Of a stretch of DNA of 64,000 nt, positions 1 through 8,298 are shown in pieces. Made by a program: the position numbers and the translations under genes. Each line of letters starts with the position of its first letter. Position 1 is the first letter of the stretch. This DNA is from Alistipes sp. (lineage in GTDB: Bacteria; Bacteroidota; Bacteroidia; Bacteroidales; Rikenellaceae), in contig JAGBXR010000023.1 of NCBI GenBank assembly GCA_017629145.1, forward strand, positions 17,862 through 81,861. The letters are read 5' to 3'. The notes beneath the pieces are model-generated. The model was not told the origin of the DNA. It saw nothing but the letters and a program-made list of their open reading frames with translations, and did not search any database.

Positions 1-501
1 GGTAGCCAGCGCTTGTACGACTACTTGGATGGCAACCGCGATGTCGTTATCCGCGACGTTGCGTGGACCAACGATCCACAGAATATTCGCCAGAATCCAA
101 AGGTTATGGCCGTTAACTCGGCTATCGAGATAGACCTTACGGGTCAGATTTGTGCCGACTCCATCGGTGAGCGTATATTCTCGGGTGTTGGTGGCCAGCA
201 CGACTTTATGTATGGCGGTGCATTGTCAGAGGGTGGTAAGTGCTTTATTGCTCTTCCTTCAATCACATCGAAGGGTCAGTCGAAGATTGTGCCCACACTT
301 ACCAAGGGTGCAGGTGTGGTTACGACACGCTTCCAGGCGCAGTATATCGCTACGGAGCACGGTATTGTCTACTTGCGTAATAAGTCATTGGCGCAGCGTG
401 CGAAGTTGCTTATCTCGATTGCTGATCCATCAGTTCGCGAGGATTTGGAGCGCGCAGCAGTTGAGCGCTTCGGCATCGGTTTCTTGCGCTGCCGCGTATA
501 G
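1..501 (+). CDS. Acetyl-CoA hydrolase/transferase family protein, C-terminal part
   Basis: The reading frame is open from the first base of the window, so the N-terminal part of the gene lies outside. The visible 166 or so residues match the C-terminal domain of the acetyl-CoA hydrolase / 4-hydroxybutyrate CoA-transferase family. A GVGGQHDF stretch is followed by GGK-FIALPS, then GAGVVTTR, a TEHGIVYLR block and a KSLAQRAKLLISIADP block, in the usual family order. These enzymes move CoA between short-chain acyl groups such as acetate, succinate, propionate or butyrate in the cytoplasm. The catalytic glutamate normally lies upstream and cannot be checked here, so the substrate is not assignable. 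A terminator hairpin follows within 30 bases of the stop. Confidence 0.88.
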   Translation, partial: GSQRLYDYLDGNRDVVIRDVAWTNDPQNIRQNPKVMAVNSAIEIDLTGQICADSIGERIFSGVGGQHDFMYGGALSEGGKCFIALPSITSKGQSKIVPTLTKGAGVVTTRFQAQYIATEHGIVYLRNKSLAQRAKLLISIADPSVREDLERAAVERFGIGFLRCRV

Positions 502-529
502 GTCGAATAATCTATACCAATATTTATAT

Positions 530-563
530 GGGGCTCTCCACGCTGTCGGGGAGCCCTATTTTT
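530..563 (+). terminator. Intrinsic terminator after the CoA-transferase gene
   Basis: GGGGCTCTCC pairs with GGGGAGCCCT across a short loop, followed by ATTTTTG. It lies 29 bases after the stop codon. Confidence 0.75.
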
Positions 564-608
564 GCGCTAATTTTGAAAGCGTAACCCACATTCTCTCTCT
601 ATTATTTT

Positions 609-639
609 TTTGCACAAATAAAAATTATTTGTATATTTG
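609..639 (+). promoter_or_regulatory. Bacteroidetes-type promoter for the small lipoprotein gene
   Basis: TTTG at 609-612, a 19-base spacer and TATATTTG at 632-639 match the Bacteroidetes TTTG/TAnnTTTG promoter. The untranslated leader to the lipoprotein start at 817 would be about 170 bases, which is long. It contains a possible broken small reading frame (see findings). Confidence 0.65.
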
Positions 640-816
640 TGACTATAAAAGGTGTGTTTAGATGTATGTGATTATTTCACAATGTGAGAATTAAAACGTG
701 TATTACTAATTAACGATAGTAGCATCTTAAATATTAGTGTTAGTGATATCAACTCGTTATTTGAGTTATATTTAGATATTGAGGAAGATTAATTTATAAT
801 TTAATACGATTATCTT

Positions 817-1308
817 ATGAAACAGTTATTGTTATGTATAATTGCTGTATCACTCACCTTGGTTGGCTGCGAACAAGAGAATTGGTATGTAGATCAGAGT
901 AGAGAATGGGAAAGAGGTGATGGTTACCATTTGTATCATATAGTAGAAAATAAGAGTGATGTCCTTATTGGCTTTGAGTATAAAGATAATCATGGTTATC
1001 CTATTTGGGTTATTGAGCCTAATAGCTATTCATATGTGGAATACTCTTTTTCTGAGTCTCCCGAATTCCCCGGCGGAGCAGAGAAGAACCTATCCGATAA
1101 AATAAGGGTTTGGTTTGATATAACTACAGATGGTAATCAAGATAGTTGGCCAATGATTGAATATACTCCCGAGAATATCGATGTGTATTACCACACTCCA
1201 TATAGAGATGATTTATGGAGTGAGGAGTGGTTAGACTCAGACTCTGTTGTAAGGGTATATACCGTTACCAATGAGGATTACGAATATGCCAAGAGTATTT
1301 ATAAATAG
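817..1308 (+). CDS. Small hypothetical lipoprotein
   Basis: This encodes 163 residues. I do not recognise the family. The first 18 residues form a short signal peptide (MKQLL, a hydrophobic stretch, then LVGC), with Cys18 as the likely lipidated residue. The mature part starts EQENWY and is rich in aromatic and acidic residues, with no further membrane segment, suggesting an envelope lipoprotein. The gene and its surroundings (about 570-1500) are clearly richer in A+T than the neighbouring genes, which hints at acquisition by transfer or at fast evolution. It has its own promoter and long leader, and a hairpin follows the stop, so it appears to be a single-gene unit. The function is unknown. 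Confidence 0.8.
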   Translation: MKQLLLCIIAVSLTLVGCEQENWYVDQSREWERGDGYHLYHIVENKSDVLIGFEYKDNHGYPIWVIEPNSYSYVEYSFSESPEFPGGAEKNLSDKIRVWFDITTDGNQDSWPMIEYTPENIDVYYHTPYRDDLWSEEWLDSDSVVRVYTVTNEDYEYAKSIYK

Positions 1309-1349
1309 AGGTTAGCATCTGCTGACATTTACCCTCTAAATTAACAGCG

Positions 1350-1394
1350 AGAGCGGGTCTATCGGTCACAATCGATGTGTCGAGGACTCGCTCT
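1350..1394 (+). terminator. Long hairpin after the small lipoprotein gene, possible terminator
   Basis: AGAGCGGGTC at 1350-1359 pairs with GACTCGCTCT at 1385-1394 with one mismatch. A small inner inverted repeat (ATCGG...CGAT) lies in the loop. There is no strong T-run after it, only TTATTATAA. It may be a weak terminator or a structured 3' end. Confidence 0.4.
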
Positions 1395-1496
1395 GCGTTA
1401 TTATAACATATATGTATATGGAATGGTGTTTTAGAGCTTTCGATAAATTATTCATATTTATGGCTCTCAGGCACTCTCTTTTTTGGAGTTTTTTTG

Positions 1497-1504
1497 TACA
1501 TTTG
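1497..1504 (+). promoter_or_regulatory. -7 box for the aspartate kinase gene
   Basis: TACATTTG matches TAnnTTTG and lies about 30 bases before the start codon at 1536. A clear -33 TTTG at the usual distance was not seen. Confidence 0.5.
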
Positions 1505-1535
1505 TAGCCATAAATAAATTGATTAACCTAAACAT

Positions 1536-2789
1536 ATGAAAGTATATAAGTTTGGTGGTGCCTCGGTGAAGGATGCCGCAGGTGTGAAAAACCTCCTAAA
1601 TATCGTGCAGGGCGAGAGCGACCTCTTCATCATCGTATCGGCGATGGGCAAGACAACTAATGCTTTAGAGGGTGTCTTTTCGGCTATGCAACAGGGCGAT
1701 GAGAAGTTGGCTTTGGAGCGTATCGACCAGAGCTACGCCTACCACCGCTCGATTATCGACGACCTTATGGGTGCCGATATCACTATCGATCAGGTGAATA
1801 TCCTCTTCGCACAGTTGCGTAATACGGTGAAAAACACCATCTATCGTCCATCCGATGCCGAGCTTTGGTACGATACCATCGTGGCCTTCGGTGAACTTCT
1901 ATCTACAACTATTGTCTCGAACTACCTCAATGGCTTCGGCGTGAAGAACCGCTGGGTGGATATGCGTCGCGCTTTCCTTACGGAGCAGCGTCATAAGGAT
2001 GCCAATGTAAATCTCGAGGCTACGGCCGTGCGTCTAAAGCGCGAGATTGAGGGCAGCGATGTCTCGGTATTTGTTGGTCAGGGCTTCATTGGTGGTGCAC
2101 CCGATGGAACGACGACGACCCTCGGTCGTGAGGGCTCGGACTACTCGGCAGCAATCGTTGCAAACGTCCTCGATGCGGAGTCGATGAGCGTATGGAAGGA
2201 TGTGGACGGTATCTTGAATGCTGACCCAAAGATCTTCCCCGATGCACGCAAGATTGAGCGTCTTAACTATATGGATACCATAGAGATGGCCTACAGCGGT
2301 GCGCAGATTATCCACCCCAAGACCATCAAGCCTTTGCAGCAGAAAAATATTCCGCTCTATGTTCGCCCATTCGGCAACAAGGAGGCAAAGGGTTCGGTGA
2401 TTACGGGCGATGTGGAGCGTGCCTACGAGCCAATTATGATTCAGAAGAACAACCAGGTGCTTCTCAACCTCCACTCGCGCGACCTTTCGTTTGTCCTCGA
2501 GGAGAAGTTCGCAAAACTCTTTGCAACGCTTGACAGCCACCGTATTCGCATTAACCTTGTGCACAATTCGGCTGTGAACCTCTACCTCGCCGTCGATTCG
2601 TCTTGGCATATCGATGAGGCGGTATCGGAGCTTGAGGCCGAGGGCTTCGATGTCGAGAAGACCGAGGATGTGGAGATGGTTACCATCCGCTACTACAACG
2701 AAGAGCTTTATCGTCGCTACGCCTTCGATGAGCGCATTATTATTAAGCAGAGTACTCCACACTCATTGCGCTTCGTCCGCACAAGATAA
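1536..2789 (+). CDS. lysC: Aspartate kinase
   Basis: This cytoplasmic enzyme phosphorylates L-aspartate, the first step towards lysine/diaminopimelate, threonine and methionine. The 417-residue protein begins with the family signature VYKFGGASVKDA. It also has FIIVSAMGKTTN near residue 40, the FVGQGFIGG-TTTLGREGSDYSA block around residues 180-205, and WKDVDGILNADPKI after it. The last 120 or so residues look like paired ACT regulatory domains, which in this family bind end-product amino acids. It is a stand-alone kinase, not fused to homoserine dehydrogenase. The start follows a TACATTTG promoter box. An intergenic hairpin repeat begins exactly at its TAA stop codon. Confidence 0.93.
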   Translation: MKVYKFGGASVKDAAGVKNLLNIVQGESDLFIIVSAMGKTTNALEGVFSAMQQGDEKLALERIDQSYAYHRSIIDDLMGADITIDQVNILFAQLRNTVKNTIYRPSDAELWYDTIVAFGELLSTTIVSNYLNGFGVKNRWVDMRRAFLTEQRHKDANVNLEATAVRLKREIEGSDVSVFVGQGFIGGAPDGTTTTLGREGSDYSAAIVANVLDAESMSVWKDVDGILNADPKIFPDARKIERLNYMDTIEMAYSGAQIIHPKTIKPLQQKNIPLYVRPFGNKEAKGSVITGDVERAYEPIMIQKNNQVLLNLHSRDLSFVLEEKFAKLFATLDSHRIRINLVHNSAVNLYLAVDSSWHIDEAVSELEAEGFDVEKTEDVEMVTIRYYNEELYRRYAFDERIIIKQSTPHSLRFVRTR

Positions 2790-2910
2790 ACGCGCATAGC
2801 TGGGTGCTTTTCTCGTTATACAAGGAGCGCGAGTTCCTCACATACGTCAAAGTATGCTGCGGTCTCGCGCTTCTTGTGTGCCTAAAAATCCCCTCAGCTC
2901 TGCGCGTTTA
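2787..2910. repeat. Intergenic hairpin repeat, copy R1
   Basis: This 124-base element has three nested inverted repeats. The outer arms are TAAACGCGCATAGCTG (from 2787) and CAGCTCTGCGCGTTTA (to 2910), with one mismatch. The middle stem is AGCGCGAG at 2826-2833 with CTCGCGCT at 2864-2871. The inner stem is CATAC at 2841-2845 with GTATG at 2852-2856. The left arm includes the stop codon of the aspartate kinase gene. It shares its layout with copies R2 to R5, but the stem sequences differ between copies. Confidence 0.7.
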
Positions 2911-2964
2911 CCGCGCCTTGCTTTTTTGTAGCTTGTTCGAGTTTGTGGTGCTGGGATATTTTGT

Positions 2965-3038
2965 CGTTATACATCGAGCGCGAGATCCTCACATACGTCA
3001 TAGTATGCTGCGGACTCGCGCTCTTCGTATGCCTAAAA
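2965..3038. repeat. Intergenic hairpin repeat, copy R2 (core)
   Basis: This copy of the R1 core starts 152 bases after that of R1. The middle stem GAGCGCGAG at 2976-2984 pairs perfectly with CTCGCGCTC at 3015-3023. The inner stem is CATAC at 2992-2996 with GTATG at 3003-3007. Both copies start with CGTTATAC and end with GCCTAAAA. The outer arms seem decayed in this copy. Confidence 0.65.
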
Positions 3039-3116
3039 CTATCAGGAAAGTGACAAGACCTTCATAGCGCGTTGTCGCGTAGGAGATCCCTCGATGCACT
3101 CGGGATGACACTCTGA

Positions 3117-3156
3117 CTATAAAAAAGTAAGTGGTATCCCACATAAGGGATACCAC
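3117..3156 (-). terminator. Terminator for the DksA/TraR-like gene
   Basis: On the minus strand AGTGGTATCCC pairs perfectly with GGGATACCACT (3130-3156) and is followed by TTACTTTTTT. It lies about 80 bases past the stop codon at 3236. Confidence 0.75.
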
Positions 3157-3235
3157 TCCTATATAATATATGGCGCAGCGCAACGTGCCCACATCGCAGG
3201 GCGATACGTGCGCGAGTGTGCCGAGCCTATCGGCT

Positions 3236-3610
3236 CTACTTGCGTGCCTCCTTGGCCTCGATACATTCCGTAGCGTGAGGTACACGCAACAGGCGCTCGC
3301 GTGGAATGAGTCGACCTGTGGTCTTGCAGATACCGTAGGTCTTGTTCTTAATGCGCACAAGAGCCATCTCGAGATTGCGGATGAACTTCGCCTGACGCTG
3401 TGCCAAGCGGCCATACTCCTCTTTCGAGAGTGTCGTTGCGCCCTCCTCCATTACCTTGAATGTTGGCGACGAATCCTCGGTGTCGTTCTCGTTGCTGGTT
3501 GCCGAACGCAACATCTCATAGTCCGAACGTGCCGACGCTAACTTCTGTTCTATCAACAAGCGGAACTCCTCAAGCTCCGAATCGTTATATCTGGTCTTCT
3601 CCTCTGCCAT
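3236..3610 (-). CDS. DksA/TraR-family protein with an incomplete zinc finger
   Basis: This is a 124-residue protein. Residues 10-90 are charged and helical, like the coiled coil by which DksA-type proteins reach into the RNA polymerase secondary channel. The C-terminus keeps the family frame (YGIC, GRLIPRERLLRVPHATEC). Only two of the four zinc-binding cysteines remain, Cys95 and Cys116; their partner positions are Thr98 and Ala119. By analogy with DksA/TraR it probably adjusts transcription initiation, but zinc-free folding would be needed. It has its own promoter (3651-3682) and terminator, so it is monocistronic. Identification of the family is good; the exact role is inferred. Confidence 0.85.
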   Translation of the reverse strand: MAEEKTRYNDSELEEFRLLIEQKLASARSDYEMLRSATSNENDTEDSSPTFKVMEEGATTLSKEEYGRLAQRQAKFIRNLEMALVRIKNKTYGICKTTGRLIPRERLLRVPHATECIEAKEARK

Positions 3611-3650
3611 AATCGTATCGTTTTAGTACGGTTATACATCGTTTAATAAA

Positions 3651-3682
3651 CAAAATTAAGCAAAAAATATGAAACTTGCAAA
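3651..3682 (-). promoter_or_regulatory. Promoter of the DksA/TraR-like gene
   Basis: On the minus strand TTTG (3679-3682), a 20-base spacer and TAATTTTG (3651-3658) match the Bacteroidetes promoter pattern. It lies about 40 bases before the start at 3610. Confidence 0.6.
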
Positions 3683-3734
3683 TATATTTCAATAAATAGC
3701 ATAAATTTATTTCGAGGAGCGGCTCGAAATCATC

Positions 3735-3770
3735 AAAAAAATGGGCTATCCAGCATACTGGACAGCCCAT
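3735..3770 (-). terminator. Terminator after ileS
   Basis: On the minus strand ATGGGCTGTCCAG pairs with CTGGATAGCCCAT around a TATG loop and is followed by a run of T. It lies 32 bases after the ileS stop. Confidence 0.85.
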
Positions 3771-3801
3771 TGTCAACTTATGTAATATAAGTATTAGCTG
3801 A

Positions 3802-6800
3802 TTAGATACGCGATACGGCGATCTTGAGTGTTGCCTCGTCAAGCTCCGAATCAACGACCTTCTCGCCCTGTGGCTCGGCTACAGCCTTAACCTCGACAGC
3901 GAGAGTCTGCTGTGCGATATACTCTGCGAAGCTCTCGACAGCAGCAGCTGTTGCGTCGTTAAGCTCGATCTCAACGCGGATCTTATCCGTAACCTCGAAG
4001 CCAGAATCCTTGCGGATGTTCTGGATACGGTTTACCAACTCACGAGCTACACCCTCACGGCGCAACTCCTCGGTGATTGTAATATCCAAAGCTACGGTAA
4101 GCTTACCCTCCGAAGCAACCAACCATCCTGGCATATCCTCCGATGTGATATCGAAGTCGGCAGCCGTAGTTACGAACTTCTGGTCCTCAACCTCGAGGAT
4201 AGTCTCGGCATTGTTCTCAACAGCGGCAATCTGCTCCTGCGAGAATGTTGCAACGAGTGCTGCAACCTGCTTCATATACTTACCACACTTTGCGCCCAAA
4301 GTCTTGAAGTTAGGCTTGATGCGCTTTGTGATGATACCTGTAGTATCCGAGATAAGCTCGATATCCTTGATGTTAACCTCGTTCATAATGAGCTGACGTA
4401 CAGCCTCGATGCGTGTTGCCATCTCCTTGTCCAAAACTGGGATGATGATCTTCTGCAAAGGCTTACGAACATTGATGTTAACCTTACGACGCAATGCCAA
4501 TACCATTGACGATACCTGCTGTGAGAGTGCTGTGCGTGCCTCCAACTCTGGGCAGATAAGCGACTCGTCAACCTTTGGATATGTCGAGAGGTGAACGCTC
4601 TCCTCCATATGGCGACCGCTCATAGCGTTGAGGTCGCGGAAAATACGGTCTGTGATGAATGGTGCGATAGGTGCAGCAAGCTTCACGACAGTCTCCAAAC
4701 AAGTGTAGAGTGTCTGGTATGCAGCCAACTTATCCTCTGTCATCTCGCCACCCCAGAAACGCTTACGGTTAAGACGTACGTACCAGTTCGAGAGGTTCTC
4801 GTTCACGAAGGCGTCGATGCGACGTGCTGCAGGTGTTGGGTCGTACTCCTCCAACGATGTGGTGACATCGCGGATAAGAGTGTTGAGCTCCGAGAGAATC
4901 CAGCGGTCGATCTCTGGACGCTGTGCAACAGGTACCTCTGCCTCCTGGCCTGTGAAACCATCGATATTTGCGTAGAGCGCGAAGAACGAGTAGGTGTTGT
5001 AGAGTGTGCCGAAGAACTTACGGCGGCACTCGTCAACGCCATCAACGTCGAACTTGAGGTTATCCCAAGGCTGCGAGTTAGAGATCATATACCAACGTGT
5101 AGCGTCGGCACCATACTTCCTTAATACCTCGAATGGGTCTACGGCGTTACCCAGACGCTTCGACATCTTATTGCCGTTCTTGTCGAGTACCAAGCCGTTA
5201 GAGATGATATTCTTGAATGCTACCGAGTCGAACAACATCACAGCGATTGCGTGGAGCGTATAGAACCAGCCGCGTGTCTGGTCAACACCCTCGGCGATGA
5301 AGTCGGCAGGGTAGATCTGATCGAAGCCCTCTTTTGCCTCGAATGGGTAGTGTACCTGTGCATAAGGCATAGCGCCAGAGTCGAACCATACGTCGATGAG
5401 ATCTGGCTCGCGGTGCATAGGCTCACCCTTTGACGAGAGAAGCACGATATTGTCTACATATGGACGGTGAAGGTCGATAACATCCGTCGAGTAGTTCTCC
5501 TTGGACATATCGCCAACCTTGAAGTTCTTGTATGGGTTCTCGGTCATCACGCCAGCAGCAACTGCCTTCTCGATCTCCGTAACGAGCTCCTCGATAGAGC
5601 CGATGCACTTGAGCTCCGAGCGATCCTCCGTAGCCCAGATTGGCAATGGAGTGCCCCAGAAACGTGAACGTGAGAGGTTCCAGTCGTTGATATTCTCCAA
5701 CCACTTACCGAAACGACCAGTACCTGTTGACTCTGGCTTCCAGTAGATGGTCTTGTTGAGCTCCATCATACGCTCACGAAGAGCTGTTGTGCGGATAAAC
5801 CAAGAGTCGAGAGGGTAGTACAACACTGGCTTATCGGTACGCCAGCAGTGTGGGTAGTTGTGCGTATGCTTCTCGATCTTGAATACCTTACCCGCCTCCT
5901 TAAGCTTGAGTGAGATGTAGATGTCGAGGTTCTCGGCAGCCGATGCAGCCTTCTCGTCGTAGCGACCATCTACGGTGTACTGTGGATCGTAGGCGTTCTT
6001 CACGAAGCGACCCTCGTACTCGTTGTACTCCTCGGTTACGCACTGCTTTGCGAACTCTTCGTCGAGCTCCTCCGTAAGGTAGAACTTACCTGTGAAGTCA
6101 ACCATTGGACGAGTCTCGCCGCGCTTATTGATCATAAAGAGCGATGGGATGCCTGCCTGACGTGCTACAAAGGCATCATCAGCACCGAACGTAGGTGCGA
6201 TATGTACGATACCGGTACCATCCTCGGTAGTCACGTAGTCACCCAAGATCACGCGGAATGCCTCTGCTGAAGCCTCTGTCCAGTTACCCTTCTCGTCGGC
6301 CTTAACAGGCTTAACCCAAGGCAAGAGCTGCTCGTAGTGCATACCGCAAAGCTCCGTACCTCTCCACTTGCCAACAACCTCAAATGGAATGAGCTTGTCG
6401 CCTGCCTTGTAATCCTCGAGCTTGAGCTCCTCGGCCTTCTTGTTGAAGATCGAGTATAGCAAAGGCTCGGCAACTACGGCTGTCATCTTCTCGCCGTTGT
6501 ATGGATTGTAGGTGCGTACTGCGAGGTAGTCAATCTTAGGACCAACGCAGAGCGCAGTGTTTGAAGGCAATGTCCAAGGTGTTGTTGTCCACGCAAGGAA
6601 GTATGGTGTACCCCAGCCCTCCATCTCGGCCTTTGGGTCGAGGATGCGGAACTGTGCTGTACAGGTTGTATCCTTCACGTCGCGGTAGCAACCAGGCTGG
6701 TTGAGCTCGTGTGTCGAAAGACCGGTACCTGCAGCTGGCGAGTAGGGCTGGATTGTGTAACCCTTATAGAGTAAACCCTTCTCGTAGAGCTGCTTCAAGA

Positions 6801-7293
6801 GCCACCACAATGTCTCGATGAACTTGTTATCGTAGGTGATATATGGGTCGTCCATATTTACCCAGTAGCCCATACGGCGTGTCAAGTCCTCCCAGATGTC
6901 GGTGAACTCCATAACTGCCTCACGGCACTCCTTGTTGTACTGCTCGATGGTGATCTTCTTGCCGATATCCTCCTTTGTGATGCCGAGCTTCTTCTCTACG
7001 CCAAGCTCTACTGGAAGACCGTGTGTATCCCAGCCAGCCTTACGGTGTACGAGGTAACCCTGCTGTGTCTTGTAACGGCAGAATACGTCCTTGATAGTAC
7101 GTGCCATCACGTGGTGGATACCTGGAGTACCGTTTGCTGAAGGGGGACCCTCATAGAACACGAATGTGGGGTGACCCTCGCGTGTTGTGATGCTCTTATG
7201 GAAGGTATCCTCCTCGGTCCAGCGCGCCAACACCTCGTCGGCTACGCCTGCCAAGTCGAGACCCTTATACTCTGTAAACTTTTTCATAGTCAT
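3802..7293 (-). CDS. ileS: Isoleucyl-tRNA synthetase
   Basis: This cytoplasmic class I aminoacyl-tRNA synthetase charges tRNA-Ile. The protein has 1163 residues, in the range of the long IleRS form. The HIGH-type motif is GIHH at residues 58-61, within PPSANGTPGIHH. The KMSKR motif appears as NKMSKRLGNAVDPFEVL. Between them lie the Trp-rich WTTTPWTLPSN start of the editing domain and WFDSGAMPYAQ. The C-terminal part carries the anticodon-binding domain. No T-box or other leader was seen. The start could be MTMKKF or MKKF two codons later. The gene lies 38 bases after the yebC-like gene and is probably cotranscribed with it; a strong terminator follows. Confidence 0.97.
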   Translation of the reverse strand: MTMKKFTEYKGLDLAGVADEVLARWTEEDTFHKSITTREGHPTFVFYEGPPSANGTPGIHHVMARTIKDVFCRYKTQQGYLVHRKAGWDTHGLPVELGVEKKLGITKEDIGKKITIEQYNKECREAVMEFTDIWEDLTRRMGYWVNMDDPYITYDNKFIETLWWLLKQLYEKGLLYKGYTIQPYSPAAGTGLSTHELNQPGCYRDVKDTTCTAQFRILDPKAEMEGWGTPYFLAWTTTPWTLPSNTALCVGPKIDYLAVRTYNPYNGEKMTAVVAEPLLYSIFNKKAEELKLEDYKAGDKLIPFEVVGKWRGTELCGMHYEQLLPWVKPVKADEKGNWTEASAEAFRVILGDYVTTEDGTGIVHIAPTFGADDAFVARQAGIPSLFMINKRGETRPMVDFTGKFYLTEELDEEFAKQCVTEEYNEYEGRFVKNAYDPQYTVDGRYDEKAASAAENLDIYISLKLKEAGKVFKIEKHTHNYPHCWRTDKPVLYYPLDSWFIRTTALRERMMELNKTIYWKPESTGTGRFGKWLENINDWNLSRSRFWGTPLPIWATEDRSELKCIGSIEELVTEIEKAVAAGVMTENPYKNFKVGDMSKENYSTDVIDLHRPYVDNIVLLSSKGEPMHREPDLIDVWFDSGAMPYAQVHYPFEAKEGFDQIYPADFIAEGVDQTRGWFYTLHAIAVMLFDSVAFKNIISNGLVLDKNGNKMSKRLGNAVDPFEVLRKYGADATRWYMISNSQPWDNLKFDVDGVDECRRKFFGTLYNTYSFFALYANIDGFTGQEAEVPVAQRPEIDRWILSELNTLIRDVTTSLEEYDPTPAARRIDAFVNENLSNWYVRLNRKRFWGGEMTEDKLAAYQTLYTCLETVVKLAAPIAPFITDRIFRDLNAMSGRHMEESVHLSTYPKVDESLICPELEARTALSQQVSSMVLALRRKVNINVRKPLQKIIIPVLDKEMATRIEAVRQLIMNEVNIKDIELISDTTGIITKRIKPNFKTLGAKCGKYMKQVAALVATFSQEQIAAVENNAETILEVEDQKFVTTAADFDITSEDMPGWLVASEGKLTVALDITITEELRREGVARELVNRIQNIRKDSGFEVTDKIRVEIELNDATAAAVESFAEYIAQQTLAVEVKAVAEPQGEKVVDSELDEATLKIAVSRI

Positions 7294-7331
7294 AATAGTT
7301 GTTATGATGTAGGCTTTGTGCAGGATGGGGA

Positions 7332-8063
7332 TTACTCCTCGTCCTCCTCCGACTCGGCCATTGTAGTGTATACGTTGGTAACGTCGTCATCCTCCTCGAG
7401 GTGCTCGATAAGCTTATTGACAGCCTCGCGCTGCTCCGCTGTAAGCTCCTTCTGGTCTGTTGGGATGCGTACACTCTCACCCGATACGAGCTCGTAGCCC
7501 TTATCCTCAATCCAGGTCTGAATCTGACCGAACGACTCGTAAGCAGCGTATACTGTTACCTCGCCCTCCTCTGCGTAGAACTCATCTACACCGAAGTCGA
7601 TCATCTCAAGCTCCATCTCCTCGAAGTCTACGCCCTCGGTAGGCTTGAACTTAAATACGCACTTGTGCTCGAACATAAAGCCTACTGAACCAGATGTACC
7701 GAGTGCGCCACCATACTTGTTGAAGTACATACGTACAGATGCTACAGTACGGTTAGTGTTATCGGTTGCGGTCTCAACCAAAACGGCGATACCGTGAGGG
7801 CCGTAACCCTCGTAGATCATCTCCTTATAGTCTGCAGAGTCCTTGTCTGTAGCGCGCTTGATAGCACGCTCCACGTTCTCCTTTGGCATATTCTCTGCTT
7901 TGGCGTTCTGCAACAAAAGGCGGAGACGCAAGTTTGATGATGGATCTGGACCTGATGCCTTAACTGCCATCTCGATCTCCTTACCAATCTTGGTAAATAC
8001 ACGCGCCATATGACCCCAGCGCTTCATTTTTCTCGCCTTGCGATACTCAAATGCTCTTCCCAT
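7332..8063 (-). CDS. YebC/PmpR-family protein
   Basis: This 243-residue protein belongs to the YebC/PmpR family. Its signature pieces are GHMARVFTKIGKEI near residue 17, GPDPSSNLRLRLLLQNAKAENMPKENVERAIKRA at about residues 39-70, and YEGYGPHGIAVLVE-TDNTNRT around residue 90. Members act in the cytoplasm and have been described both as transcription regulators and as ribosome-associated factors that relieve stalling. The sequence alone does not decide between these. The acidic tail (EDDDVTNVYTTMAESEEDEE) is typical. A TATCTTTG promoter box lies about 50 bases upstream, and ileS follows in the same direction. Confidence 0.93.
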   Translation of the reverse strand: MGRAFEYRKARKMKRWGHMARVFTKIGKEIEMAVKASGPDPSSNLRLRLLLQNAKAENMPKENVERAIKRATDKDSADYKEMIYEGYGPHGIAVLVETATDNTNRTVASVRMYFNKYGGALGTSGSVGFMFEHKCVFKFKPTEGVDFEEMELEMIDFGVDEFYAEEGEVTVYAAYESFGQIQTWIEDKGYELVSGESVRIPTDQKELTAEQREAVNKLIEHLEEDDDVTNVYTTMAESEEDEE

Positions 8064-8113
8064 AATTTATCGTTTTTATTGTTTGTTTTTACTTATACAT
8101 ATATATAATGGCG

Positions 8114-8121
8114 CAAAGATA
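8114..8121 (-). promoter_or_regulatory. -7 box for the yebC-like/ileS unit
   Basis: The minus strand reads TATCTTTG, matching TAnnTTTG, about 50 bases upstream of the start at 8063. No clear -33 TTTG was found; the area is a run of A and T. Confidence 0.5.
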
Positions 8122-8145
8122 GTAAAAAAAGTTAAAAATTAAAAA

Positions 8146-8267
8146 GGAAATTGCAGAACAAGGCTACTTTGGTGTTGCGCTTGCTCTCAAAATGCTCATT
8201 TACGCATAGTAAACTCCGCTTTTTCGAGCTGCGTGCGCCTAAAATTAGCTCTTGTTCTGCAATTTCC
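8146..8267. repeat. Intergenic hairpin repeat, copy R3 (full length)
   Basis: This 122-base element has perfect 17-base outer arms: GGAAATTGCAGAACAAG at 8146-8162 and its complement at 8251-8267. The middle stem is GCTCtcAAAA at 8183-8192 with TTTTcGAGC at 8221-8229. The inner stem is TTTAC at 8199-8203 with GTAAA at 8209-8213. It has the same layout as R1, R2 and R5 with different stem sequences. Confidence 0.75.
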
Positions 8268-8298
8268 CTACGGCAGACTGTGTCCAAAACGAAATATT

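Noticed and set aside
2804-3067. 87-residue frame after the aspartate kinase gene
   Set aside because: It is made up of repeats R1 and R2 and has no promoter or conservation between the two copies in the same frame.
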